64,000 bases of DNA from Planococcus beigongshangi (GTDB lineage Bacteria > Bacillota > Bacilli > Bacillales_A > Planococcaceae), in assembly GCF_016820495.1 (NCBI RefSeq), contig NZ_JADHDU010000003.1, positions 372,367-436,366 on the forward strand. The letters are read 5' to 3'. Numbering within the stretch: position 1 is the stretch's first letter; each line of letters starts with the position of its first letter. The position numbers were made by a program, and so were the translations under genes. This document shows, in pieces, positions 1 to 8,342 of the stretch. The notes under the pieces are model-generated. The model searched no databases. It was not told the origin of the DNA and was given only the letters and a program-made list of their open reading frames with translations.

Positions 1-103
1 TGATTTAGATTGAAACATATAGAAGAAAAAATGGATAGTTAATAAGTAACAAGATTATAAAATCAGTATAAAGATTATAATATTATATTATAAGGAGAAG
101 CTT

Positions 104-427
104 ATGTATATTAATGATCACCCGTTACTGGAAAGTGAATTTCTTGAAGAAATTACTTTTTTCTATGAAGGAAAGCAGTTAATAGCAAAATCAGGCCAAA
201 CAGTAGCTGCAGCATTAATGGGCAATGGCATAAAAGTGTTTGGCGTCAGCAGGAAGCTTCAGCAGCCAAGAGGCGTCTTCTGTGCAAACGGAAGATGCTG
301 CAGCTGTTTCGTTACAATTGATGGCCTTGATCACACACTTAGTTGCATGACCCGTATTGAGGAAGGCATGCAAGTTTTTTTCAATGGTGGAGATCCAGTG
401 GTCGGGAGGGGAGGAAGTGGAATTTGA
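104..427 (+). CDS. (2Fe-2S)-binding subunit of a multi-subunit FAD amine/amino-acid dehydrogenase
   Basis: A 107-residue ferredoxin-like electron-transfer subunit. Seen: a Cys pattern C60-x4-C65-x2-C68 and C81, fitting the plant-type [2Fe-2S] fold used by HcnA, the sarcosine oxidase alpha N-terminus and opine oxidase small subunits. An AAGGAG ribosome site precedes the ATG. Its last codons overlap the start of the next gene, so the two are translationally coupled. With the next three genes it forms an HcnABC/OoxAB-like set in which the larger fusion subunit is split into separate ORFs. The substrate cannot be read from this subunit. The family assignment is fairly sure; the pathway is inferred. 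Confidence 0.85.
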   Translation: MYINDHPLLESEFLEEITFFYEGKQLIAKSGQTVAAALMGNGIKVFGVSRKLQQPRGVFCANGRCCSCFVTIDGLDHTLSCMTRIEEGMQVFFNGGDPVVGRGGSGI

Positions 428-1484
428 ACTAGTTATAATTGGTGGTGGTCCAGCAGGATTGATGGCGGCGTTGACAGCAGCTGAAAAAGGAGTAAAGACT
501 GCAATTGTTGAAGAATCTTTTGCGCTTGGAGGACAGTTAAGACAACAGGCGCAAGTATTAGAGAACCTTCCAAAAGAATTTGGTAAACAATCTGGTATTG
601 CTTTGGCTAAATTTTTTAGCAACAAAGTATCGTCCATAGGTGTAACGGCCCTACTTGGTCATACGATGATAGGGACCTATAGAAATGGCACAATAGGTGT
701 GTCAAATGGCAAGGATACTTTCCCGATATATGCGAAAAAAATTCTGGTGACCACAGGTGCTGCCGAACAGGCGGCTCTTTTCCCAGGTTGGACCTTGCCG
801 GGAGTGATGACGATAGGAGCTGCTCAAATACTGCTGAACCGTGAAAGAGTATTGCCGGGGAAAGAAGCAGTTGTGCTTGGATGTAATTCTATTTCATATG
901 ATATTGCTAAACAATTGAGAGCATGTGGAGTAAATGTACAGGGAATTATCGAAAAAAAGAGTATTGATGAGATTGACAAGGAACTGATTGAAAAATTCGA
1001 AAGTGAAAATATAGAAGTTTTTTTTCATAGTAATATTGAAAAAGCTGCAGGCAAACAGCATGTAGAAAAAGTTTGGATTGACAACGATGTCCTAAAAAAA
1101 GAACGAGAAATTGATTTGGTATGTATCAGTAATGGCTTATATCCTGTAACAGAACCCCTTGAACTATTGGATTGTGAATTTACTTATATCGAAAATCTTG
1201 GCGGAAGGATTCCGAAATACGGTAGTTCTTTTACAACAAGTAATTCATCTGTATATGTGGCAGGAAACGCCGCTGGAATAACTTGTATCGAAGGAATATT
1301 AGTGACCGCTTCAATTGCGGTAACGGGTATTTTGGAAGATTTGGCTATTTTAAATAATATTGAAGCGAAGAAGCAAAAAGAAATTTTATGGACCGAACTT
1401 TTGAAAGCTGAAACGGGTCGATACAGTAAAGTTCATGATGCTCGAATTAGCCTTGTAAATGATTTTTTACCGAAAGAGATTTAG
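417..1484 (+). CDS. NAD(P)/FAD-dependent oxidoreductase (HcnB/opine oxidase alpha-like)
   Basis: A flavoprotein subunit of about 355 residues. Seen: the FAD-binding motif VIIGGGPAG right after the start, a second nucleotide-binding region (VVLGCNSISYDIA) near the middle, and a C-terminal VYVAGNAAG motif typical of pyridine-nucleotide-disulphide oxidoreductases. GTG 417 is chosen because a GGGAGGGGAGG ribosome site lies just upstream and the flavin motif starts within 12 residues; a longer reading from 357 would run through the preceding gene. It overlaps that gene by 11 bases. Known relatives are HcnB and the alpha subunits of opine and D-hydroxyproline dehydrogenases, which usually also carry the BFD domain encoded separately next. 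Confidence 0.85.
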   Translation: MEFELVIIGGGPAGLMAALTAAEKGVKTAIVEESFALGGQLRQQAQVLENLPKEFGKQSGIALAKFFSNKVSSIGVTALLGHTMIGTYRNGTIGVSNGKDTFPIYAKKILVTTGAAEQAALFPGWTLPGVMTIGAAQILLNRERVLPGKEAVVLGCNSISYDIAKQLRACGVNVQGIIEKKSIDEIDKELIEKFESENIEVFFHSNIEKAAGKQHVEKVWIDNDVLKKEREIDLVCISNGLYPVTEPLELLDCEFTYIENLGGRIPKYGSSFTTSNSSVYVAGNAAGITCIEGILVTASIAVTGILEDLAILNNIEAKKQKEILWTELLKAETGRYSKVHDARISLVNDFLPKEI

Positions 1485-1520
1485 CTGTAGCTGATTATAC
1501 AAAAAAGAAGGAGGGAGTGA

Positions 1521-1847
1521 ATGGATAAGTCAACGATCGTCTGTAAATGCGAAGAGATAAATATAGATGAAATTGAAACAGCCTTAAAGGCGGGAGCCTG
1601 TCAATTTGATGATATAAAAAGACTTACCAGATGCGGAATGGGACCCTGCCAGTCAAAAGTTTGTACAAATATGGTAAGGGAAATAATTGCAGCTTACACG
1701 GGAGAGCCGATGGAACACATAGAATATCCTAAAAATAGAATGCCTATTAAAATTACTCGATTGGGAGTCCTAGTGGCAAATCAAGAAACATCAAGCGTTG
1801 TTTCTGTATTTAAAGAATCGGTTTCCGAGGTGGATACTAATGGATAA
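1521..1847 (+). CDS. BFD-like (2Fe-2S)-binding protein
   Basis: A 108-residue protein of the bacterioferritin-associated ferredoxin-like type. Seen: C8-x-C10 and C38-x4-C43, the BFD cluster pattern, with a C-terminal tail of about 40 residues. In HcnB and opine oxidase alpha subunits this domain is the C-terminal part of the flavoprotein; here it is a free gene, so the complex seems to be assembled from split parts. A GGAGGGAG site lies before the ATG. The end overlaps the next gene's ATG by 8 bases, supporting co-translation with the catalytic subunit. Confidence 0.83.
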   Translation: MDKSTIVCKCEEINIDEIETALKAGACQFDDIKRLTRCGMGPCQSKVCTNMVREIIAAYTGEPMEHIEYPKNRMPIKITRLGVLVANQETSSVVSVFKESVSEVDTNG

Positions 1848-2943
1848 ATACGTTGATATAGCCATTATAGGGAGCGGAGTTGTGGGGAGCAGTATAGCTT
1901 ATCACCTTTCTGAAAGCCGCCAAAAGGAAATAATTGTAATCGATAAAGGATTTCCTTTGTCAGGAACATCAGGATCTACTCAAGCGTGGGTGTGGGTGCA
2001 TAATAAATCACCCTCTTGGTATGGTGAATTAAGCATGTACAGTGCTGAACTATATCCTTTTTTAGAAAAGAAAATTGGAGATGTTGAATACAAAAGAACT
2101 GGGGGGATTGCCCCTTTTTTTGATGAAGAAGATAGAGAAAAAGCGTTAAAGTTAGCGGAAAAACAAGCGGAAGTAGGAATTAAAGTAGAAGTATTGAACA
2201 GGAATCAAGTATTGGAAAAAGAGCCCGTCCTATCTTCCAAGATAGCTGGCGCTACCTACAGCAGTATCGACGGTAATGTAAATCCGTTTCGATTGGTGGA
2301 ACTTTATATTAAAGCTGCAAAAAAAAACGATGTTAAATTTTCTTTTTATAACCCGGTTATCGATATTAAAAAAGAAAGTGGTTTTTTTAGAATTACTACA
2401 AAAAATGAAGGGACTTATACTGCTGAAAAAATAATTCTGGCGGGAGGTCCATGGACAAAGGAACTTGGCTCCTTTTTGGGTATAGACATTCCCGTAAAAC
2501 AAGTAAGAGGGCAGATTTTGGTTACAGAGCCGCTCGCACCACTTTTTCGCCATACAATAGCCGGAATGCGACAAACGGATAATGGAGAAGTTTTAATTGG
2601 CTATTCGAAAGAAGAAGTCGGCTACGACCGGAGAACCACAATGGAGGTTATTCAAGATACTGCGAAAATGGCAGTTGATTATATCCCGGCTTTAGCAAAT
2701 GCAAATTTAGTCCGATCTTTTTCGGGTGTCAGAGTAATTCCGGAAGATGGATTCCCTATAGTAGGAGAAATTTCAAACATAAAAAATGCCTATCTTGCTG
2801 TAATGCATAGTGGAGTCACCTTATCGCCTTTAGTAGGCACATTGATGGCTGAACTATTATTGGAAGGTGAAACCTCAATTGATTTAGGGAGATTGAGTCT
2901 TGATCGATTTGAAAAGAAGAGTAATGGAGCTGTAGTGCAATAA
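1840..2943 (+). CDS. FAD-dependent amino-acid/amine oxidoreductase (DadA/HcnC-like)
   Basis: A DAO-family flavoenzyme of about 367 residues, probably the catalytic subunit. Seen: the Rossmann motif IIGSGVVGSS at residues 9-18, a GGIAPFF segment, and a C-terminal SGVRVIPEDGFPIVG region typical of glycine oxidase, HcnC and D-amino-acid dehydrogenases. ATG 1840 is chosen because an AGGTGG site precedes it; upstream in-frame codons lie inside the previous gene. Family members oxidise the C-N bond of glycine, sarcosine, D-amino acids or opines. Malate synthase G directly downstream suggests a substrate that releases glyoxylate, such as glycine or an N-carboxymethyl compound; this is inference. Confidence 0.85.
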   Translation: MDKYVDIAIIGSGVVGSSIAYHLSESRQKEIIVIDKGFPLSGTSGSTQAWVWVHNKSPSWYGELSMYSAELYPFLEKKIGDVEYKRTGGIAPFFDEEDREKALKLAEKQAEVGIKVEVLNRNQVLEKEPVLSSKIAGATYSSIDGNVNPFRLVELYIKAAKKNDVKFSFYNPVIDIKKESGFFRITTKNEGTYTAEKIILAGGPWTKELGSFLGIDIPVKQVRGQILVTEPLAPLFRHTIAGMRQTDNGEVLIGYSKEEVGYDRRTTMEVIQDTAKMAVDYIPALANANLVRSFSGVRVIPEDGFPIVGEISNIKNAYLAVMHSGVTLSPLVGTLMAELLLEGETSIDLGRLSLDRFEKKSNGAVVQ

Positions 2944-3007
2944 TCTGACAGATAATAGCTTAGCAGAAGTTAGAGTGACTGTTGATATGAAGAGGAGGCA
3001 GATAAAG

Positions 3008-5185
3008 TTGGCTAGTTATACAAAAATAGGTGAGTTGCAAATTTCGGATATACTTTATGATTTTGTAAATAAGGAAGCCATTCCGGGAACGGGATTAAAT
3101 CAAGAGAAGTTTTGGATTGATTTTGAAAAACTCGTAAAAGAATTTACCCGTGAAAATGAAAAACTTTTGGCGGTTCGAGAGTCGCTGCAACAAAGCATTA
3201 ATAGCTGGCATCAAGAAAATAAAAATGCAGAATTGAAAGAGTATAAAACGTTTCTGGAAAAAATCGGTTATCTGGAAACTGAACCAACAGCCTTTGAAAT
3301 AGCACCGAAAAGTGTGGACGAAGAAGTGGCTATTAAGTCAGGGCCACAATTGGTGGTCCCGGTTGATAATGCTCGTTTTGCTTTGAATGCAGCAAATGCT
3401 AGATGGGGCAGTCTTTACGATGCGCTATATGGAACAAACACAATTGCCGAAGAAGGGGAAACTCGCAGGACTAAGGGTTATAACTCATTCAGAGGAAACA
3501 AAGTGATAGAATATGGAAAAAGCTTTTTAAACCATTCGGCACCTTTAAAGCATTCTTCTCATGAAGAAGTAAGTAAATATAGTATTGAAAAGGGAAAGTT
3601 AAAAGTATTATTCAGTAACGGTGTGACGACCGGACTCCAGGAAGAAAATAAACTGGCCGGTTATACAGGGGAAGCTGCAAATCCAACAGCTATTTTGCTT
3701 CAAAATAATAATCTCTATTTTGAAATTCAGATTGATCACCAGCATCCGGTAGGGAAGACAGACAGGGCAGGAGTAAAGGACATTCTTATAGAGTCGGCAT
3801 TGACCACAATTATGGACTGTGAGGATTCCGTCGCTGCAGTAGATGCTGAAGACAAGGTCGCAGTGTATCGTAATTGGCTTGGGTTAATGAAAGGAAATTT
3901 GGAAGCCTCCTTTACAAAAGACAATAAAACAGTGACGCGAAGATTAAACCCAGATCGCTTTTATCTTTCCCCGCAAGGAGAATCTTTTTCTTTGAAAGGC
4001 CGATCTCTAATGTTTGTGCGCAATGTGGGACACTTGATGAAGAGCGATACAGTATTGGATCAAGATGGCCAGGAAGTTCCAGAAGGTATACTTGATGCTG
4101 TTTTTACAAGTCTCGCGGCTATACATTCTTTATCCGATGAAAATGAATTCCAGAACTCTTCGCAAAAATCGGTTTACATTGTAAAACCGAAAATGCATGG
4201 ACCAAAAGAAGTTGCCTTTTCCAATAAGCTTTTCGATAGAGTCGAAGATTTGCTAGGATTGGCACGGCATACTCTAAAAATAGGTGTAATGGACGAAGAA
4301 CGCAGGACCTCTTTGAATTTAAGAGCATGTATTCTGGAAGTAAAAGATAGAGTAGTTTTTATTAATACAGGGTTCTTAGACAGAACGGGTGATGAAATCC
4401 ATACATCAATGGAAGTTGGTCCGATGATTCGAAAAGGTGATATGAAAGCAGCTGAATGGCTGAAAGCTTATGAGAAATCAAATGTTTTAAACGGACTTGC
4501 CAGTGGCTTAAAAGGACGAGCTCAAATTGGAAAAGGGATGTGGGCCATGCCTGATTTAATGGCAGAGATGATGGAAGAAAAAATTGGCCATCTCCATGCA
4601 GGTGCCAATACGGCTTGGGTACCATCGCCTACGGCAGCGACTTTGCATGCACTGCACTATCATAAGGTGGATGTAGATAAAGTACAGAGAGAATTGTTGA
4701 ATGAGAAGAATTTATTAAGAGATGAAATATTATCTATTCCTGTAGTGAACATTCCCGAATGGTCGCCAGAAGAAGTTCAGCAGGAGATTGAAAACAATGT
4801 CCAAGGAATCTTAGGCTATGTCGTTCGATGGATAGATCAGGGTATTGGTTGTTCCAAAGTACAGGATATTAACAACACAGGACTCATGGAAGATCGTGCA
4901 ACTCTGCGAATATCAAGCCAGCATTTGGCCAACTGGCTGCATCATGGAATCTGTTCTGAAGAACAAGTATGGGAAGCATTAAAAAAGATGGCAAAAGTTG
5001 TGGACACCCAAAATGACGGAGATCCGGATTATCATGCAATTGGAGACGGCTATGATAGCTCTATAGCGTTTCAGACAGCTTGTGATTTAATATTTAAAGG
5101 GCAAGAACAACCGAGCGGATATACGGAACCGATTTTACATCGACGCCGAAAAGAAGCAAAATCCAAATTTGCTTTAAGTAACTGA
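3008..5185 (+). CDS. glcB: Malate synthase G
   Basis: Condenses glyoxylate with acetyl-CoA to malate in the cytosol. About 725 residues, the usual size of the G isoform. Seen: the MDCEDSVAAVDAEDK block, the MHGP and KIGVMDEERRTSLN blocks, and a C-terminal SSIAFQTACDLI region, all typical of MSG. TTG 3008 is preferred over the upstream GTG because AGGAGG lies 9 bases before it. It follows the dehydrogenase genes in the same direction with a short gap, so it probably removes glyoxylate made by them; it could also serve GlcDF at 31-34 kb. Confidence 0.95.
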   Translation: MASYTKIGELQISDILYDFVNKEAIPGTGLNQEKFWIDFEKLVKEFTRENEKLLAVRESLQQSINSWHQENKNAELKEYKTFLEKIGYLETEPTAFEIAPKSVDEEVAIKSGPQLVVPVDNARFALNAANARWGSLYDALYGTNTIAEEGETRRTKGYNSFRGNKVIEYGKSFLNHSAPLKHSSHEEVSKYSIEKGKLKVLFSNGVTTGLQEENKLAGYTGEAANPTAILLQNNNLYFEIQIDHQHPVGKTDRAGVKDILIESALTTIMDCEDSVAAVDAEDKVAVYRNWLGLMKGNLEASFTKDNKTVTRRLNPDRFYLSPQGESFSLKGRSLMFVRNVGHLMKSDTVLDQDGQEVPEGILDAVFTSLAAIHSLSDENEFQNSSQKSVYIVKPKMHGPKEVAFSNKLFDRVEDLLGLARHTLKIGVMDEERRTSLNLRACILEVKDRVVFINTGFLDRTGDEIHTSMEVGPMIRKGDMKAAEWLKAYEKSNVLNGLASGLKGRAQIGKGMWAMPDLMAEMMEEKIGHLHAGANTAWVPSPTAATLHALHYHKVDVDKVQRELLNEKNLLRDEILSIPVVNIPEWSPEEVQQEIENNVQGILGYVVRWIDQGIGCSKVQDINNTGLMEDRATLRISSQHLANWLHHGICSEEQVWEALKKMAKVVDTQNDGDPDYHAIGDGYDSSIAFQTACDLIFKGQEQPSGYTEPILHRRRKEAKSKFALSN

Positions 5186-5231
5186 AAATATATGAATTTA
5201 TTTCAAAAAATTCCTTTGAGAGGTGCCGAAA

Positions 5232-6017
5232 ATGAAGTTAGCCAGATTCAAAATTGATTCCGTAATTTATATGGGAATTATCAAAGATGAAACAATAGAA
5301 GAAATTGCTGGTGATATTTTTGGGGAATGGTCATATACCGGAAATGTTTTTTCAGTCGATGAAGTTACTTTCCAAGCGCCAATAGAGCCAAATCAAATCA
5401 TTGGAATAGGTGCGAATTACGTTTCGAAATTGGAAGAGTTGCCAAAAGAACTGCCTGAAATTCCAGTCTTTTTCTTTAAACCGACTTCATCTGTAATCGG
5501 ACCCGAAGAAGAAGTTATTATCCCGGCTGGTATAGAAGAGGTGAAATTCGAGTCTGAACTCGCTGTTGTGATTGGGAAAGAAGCAAAAAATATTTTAGAA
5601 TCAGAAGTTAATGACTATATTTTTGGATACACTGTCGGAAATGATGTAACTGCTCCACAATTTTTCCATGAAAATGGGCATTGGATGGTCGGGAAATCGT
5701 TTGATACATTTACTCCGTTAGGACCTGTTATAGAAACGGAACTTGTAGCTTCACAAATCAGTGTCAGAGCTGTAGTGAACGGAATTGTAAAACAGAACAG
5801 TTCCACAGAGTTGATGATTGTTCCGATTCGAAAAATGATTTCCTATCTCTCGACCGTGATGACGCTTAAACCTGGAGATGTTATTTTGACAGGTAGTCCT
5901 GTAGGAGCTGAATTTGTGGGAGCAGGGGATAGTATTGAATGTGAGATAAAAGAAATCGGTGTTCTAAAAAATACTTTTACCAGAGTAAAGGAGAATTTTT
6001 TGGTTTCTAAGAAATAA
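5232..6017 (+). CDS. Fumarylacetoacetate hydrolase family protein
   Basis: An FAH-fold hydrolase, isomerase or decarboxylase of about 261 residues. Seen: IIGIGANYVSKLEE, the metal-binding region FESELAVVIGKEAKN, GYTVGNDVTAPQF and the C-terminal PGDVILTGSPVG, all landmarks of the family. ATG 5232 is preferred over GTG 5223 because GAGAGGTG then sits at a proper distance. Members act on 2-keto acids (fumarylpyruvate, ureidoglycolate, 2-keto-3-deoxy sugars acids); the exact substrate is not readable. Last gene of the operon. Confidence 0.85.
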   Translation: MKLARFKIDSVIYMGIIKDETIEEIAGDIFGEWSYTGNVFSVDEVTFQAPIEPNQIIGIGANYVSKLEELPKELPEIPVFFFKPTSSVIGPEEEVIIPAGIEEVKFESELAVVIGKEAKNILESEVNDYIFGYTVGNDVTAPQFFHENGHWMVGKSFDTFTPLGPVIETELVASQISVRAVVNGIVKQNSSTELMIVPIRKMISYLSTVMTLKPGDVILTGSPVGAEFVGAGDSIECEIKEIGVLKNTFTRVKENFLVSKK

Positions 6018-6100
6018 AATTTAGCGATATAATAAGTAGAAATCTGATATTAGCAACCATTGAAAACAGAAGCAGTTGTGAAAGAAATTAGAGAACTATC

Positions 6101-6328
6101 TCATTGCATACAAAACAAACCCCAGTGTTTTTGTAAACACCGGGGTTTTCTTATTCTAAACGCGTAATGAAATAGCGCATAATATAAAGGCTTCAAGAAA
6201 AGAGCGGTTAAAACAAAGACAAACGCTTTCCCACCGACACCGATTGCTTCATCGTATTGTTTGCCTTTAATATCTACGCAGAAAATTAAGCCAGCAATTG
6301 CGGTAAAGAGCCCAACAATATTTCGCAA
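6101..6328 (-). pseudogene. Possible small membrane protein, C-terminus probably disrupted
   Basis: A 75-codon frame with two hydrophobic stretches (about residues 3-20 and 30-53) and a plausible soluble linker (DIKGKQYDEA). The last 20 or so codons run into a terminator hairpin, which is unusual for an intact gene; both other frames stop just before the hairpin, as expected if a single-base change extended the frame. No good ribosome site is seen. I do not recognise the family. It could be a decayed gene or chance. Confidence 0.3.
6118..6146 (-). terminator. Rho-independent terminator (minus strand)
   Basis: An 11-base stem (CCCCGGTGTTT / AAACACTGGGG, one G-U pair on the minus strand) with a short loop, followed on the minus strand by TTTGTTTT. 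On the plus strand the same stem has an A-C mismatch, so minus is favoured, though it may also serve the operon ending at 6017. Confidence 0.65.
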
Positions 6329-6462
6329 ATAAATCTATTTGTCATTATTAAGTAGTATCATTACCATCTTCCTAATGTCTCGCTATTTTTCTACAAGAGA
6401 CACGTCTCTGATTCATACAAGTTCTCAATCCGTTAACCTGCTTCATGACAATACGATGACTT

Positions 6463-6495
6463 AAAAAAAAGCGATAATCCTTCGAGGACTATCGC
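6463..6495 (-). terminator. Rho-independent terminator of the nuclease lipoprotein gene
   Basis: On the minus strand GCGATAGTCC and GGATTATCGC pair around a short loop, followed by eight T. It lies about 165 bases beyond the stop of the lipoprotein gene. Confidence 0.75.
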
Positions 6496-6660
6496 AACAG
6501 TTAGTGAAAAATATTAGTTTTTCAATCTAGGACATTTGCAGATGATACGACCATTAACTTAAGTTGTTCCTGTACAGCTACCCACTCGCAACCTGTCACA
6601 GATCGCCCAACAAGGAACCTGTCCTCTCACTCATTTATCTTACGTCAAAATTCCAGATGT

Positions 6661-7677
6661 TTATTCCCCAACCATCCCATCACCATCTCTGTCATCCATA
6701 TACGGATACAGCCAGTGATCGCTGTGGATCGGCATGCTGAAACCTGCCGCTTTTGCTTCCTTGATCGTCACCTGTCCGTTGCCGTTCGTATCGACGCTGG
6801 AGACGTCACCGCCTGGAGCGGCTGGAGCCGGAGTGGAAGCAGGTGGTGCAGGTGTGCTGCTTGACGTGCCTGAATCCGGAGAGCTGCTGCCCGTCAAACC
6901 GAGGGATGCGTTGACTTCGTCCGGGTTCAGGTTATCGAATTTGTCAGTGACTTTATTGCCTCTTACGGTATACGTATACTGGTACCTCGATGGAACCTGC
7001 GTTTCTGTATCCGGATAAGTGATAATCGCTTCGAAATCATCCGCGCCGCCCGCGTCACGGATGACGTCTTCCATATACGCCTGGTCACCGTGGCGGTTCA
7101 GCGTGCTTTCCTGCGGCGTGATGTTGTAGGCGTTCGCCACTCCGCCGAGTGCATCGGCGATGATGTGGCCTTCGTCTAAGCGGTCACTTTCAACATCGGG
7201 GACTTTGGCTTCGTCCGGGTAATATCTGCCGTCCGATGTGACCGGTTCGCTGTCGTCGTCCTGCAGAATGATTTCCGCTGCGACGACGCGCACCAGCTGG
7301 CCGTGCTCATTCGTGAAGGCCCAGTATTCCCGGTCCCCGAATCCGATATCAACGACGACATTGGCTTCGCGGTGGCCGGACAAATCGCCGCCGTCCACTT
7401 CAATCAGGGTGTAACCTGAAAATAGCTCATCTTTTGCTTTGGCTGCAGCTTCCTCTTCAGCCGCTTGCGCCTGCGCCAGGCGTTCCTGTTCCGCTTTTTC
7501 TTCCGCTGCTTTTTGAGCTGCAGCTTCTTCTTCGGCTTCTTTTTCTGCTGATTCAGCTTTCGTTTCTTCCTGTACAGCGGTTTCCACATCTGTATCGGCT
7601 GCTTCTTCCACACTGGTGCAGCCGGCCATGAAGATGGCAGTCAAAAGCAGGATTAAATAAGTCAATTTCTTTTTCAT
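6661..7677 (-). CDS. Lipoprotein with DNA/RNA non-specific endonuclease-like domain and EF-hand/Excalibur-like tail
   Basis: A secreted, membrane-anchored protein of 338 residues. Seen: signal peptide with lipobox MAG-C20; an Ala/Glu-rich coiled coil (about 35-85); a nuclease-type domain around 105-250 with DRLDEGHIIADALGG and NITPQESTLNRHG, the His-containing motif and Asn region of non-specific endonucleases; a Ser/Pro/Ala-rich linker; and a C-terminal segment with DTNGNG and DDRDGDGMVGE, which look like calcium loops. Such proteins may degrade extracellular DNA for nutrition or biofilm turnover. Activity is inferred. GC-richer than the flanking catabolic operon. Confidence 0.8.
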   Translation of the reverse strand: MKKKLTYLILLLTAIFMAGCTSVEEAADTDVETAVQEETKAESAEKEAEEEAAAQKAAEEKAEQERLAQAQAAEEEAAAKAKDELFSGYTLIEVDGGDLSGHREANVVVDIGFGDREYWAFTNEHGQLVRVVAAEIILQDDDSEPVTSDGRYYPDEAKVPDVESDRLDEGHIIADALGGVANAYNITPQESTLNRHGDQAYMEDVIRDAGGADDFEAIITYPDTETQVPSRYQYTYTVRGNKVTDKFDNLNPDEVNASLGLTGSSSPDSGTSSSTPAPPASTPAPAAPGGDVSSVDTNGNGQVTIKEAKAAGFSMPIHSDHWLYPYMDDRDGDGMVGE

Positions 7678-8342
7678 TTCATTACTCCTCTATAAACATT
7701 GATGTTTTTCTTTCTATATAAGATGAACTTATACAGAATGCTGATTTCCATATCAAAATATAACATGGACTGAGAGAAAAATGTCATTTGACAGTAAAAT
7801 TTCTTTGGGAATTTTTTACTCAAAATTCTTTGCTCTATCTTTTCAATATCCTTTGCCTGTCTAATGCGAATTCGATTATGGGAAAATGAACCAATTTTGA
7901 AACTTTTCATATTCCTGTGCGTTTATCTATAGTAGAGTTTAAGGAGGAACGGGTAAATATACTGCATTGATTCGAGCGAAAAAAATGACAGAATTAAGGC
8001 TTTAATCCTGTCTATTCTGTCTGAAATCACATACAGTAAGAGTAAACATACATAATAAGTTAACTAAAGAGCCTATCGTATCTGATATTCCGTAAAACAG
8101 TTTGCTTTCCGGCGAGAATGCGCTGTTTTGCTCCATATGTTTAGAAATTTATCTCAGCACCGGCGCGGCTCCGGACTGGACGGAGCAATAAGACGAGTGT
8201 TCTTCTCGGCTTATTGTGGGAGTCTTGTCCATAGCGCCGAAGCGGCATGTTTACAGGCTTCTTTAATTTGATTTATTTAAAGAGATACATAACCTTTATT
8301 TCTCTAAATCCACATCCATTTTGGCTGGGGGAGGGCATACAA
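7678..8342. other. Intergenic region with a palindromic element
   Basis: No supported gene. A 78-codon minus-strand frame (7674-7910) lacks a ribosome site and protein-like composition. An imperfect long palindrome lies at 8175-8236 (listed separately). Confidence 0.5.
8175..8236. repeat. Imperfect palindromic intergenic element
   Basis: GGAC at the left pairs with GTCC at the right, and an inner CAATAAG-CGAG stem pairs with CTCG-CTTATTG around a short loop, making a potential hairpin of about 60 bases. Its GC-rich, gene-free setting resembles the dispersed palindromic repeats of Bacillales. No second copy was seen in this window, so the repeat status is inferred. Confidence 0.4.

Larger units (their letters stand above)
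6018..6660. other. Intergenic region with two minus-strand terminators and a doubtful small gene
   Basis: No convincing long gene here. It contains two hairpins followed by U-runs on the minus strand (listed separately) and a possible 75-codon minus-strand membrane protein or remnant. The rest shows no recognisable feature. Confidence 0.5.

Noticed and set aside
104-2943. Hydrogen cyanide synthase hcnABC as a firm call
   Set aside because: The family match also fits opine, hydroxyproline and sarcosine dehydrogenases; context with malate synthase G does not prove cyanide production.
7674-7910. 78-codon minus-strand frame upstream of the lipoprotein gene
   Set aside because: No ribosome site, unusual composition, and overlaps the likely promoter of the lipoprotein gene.
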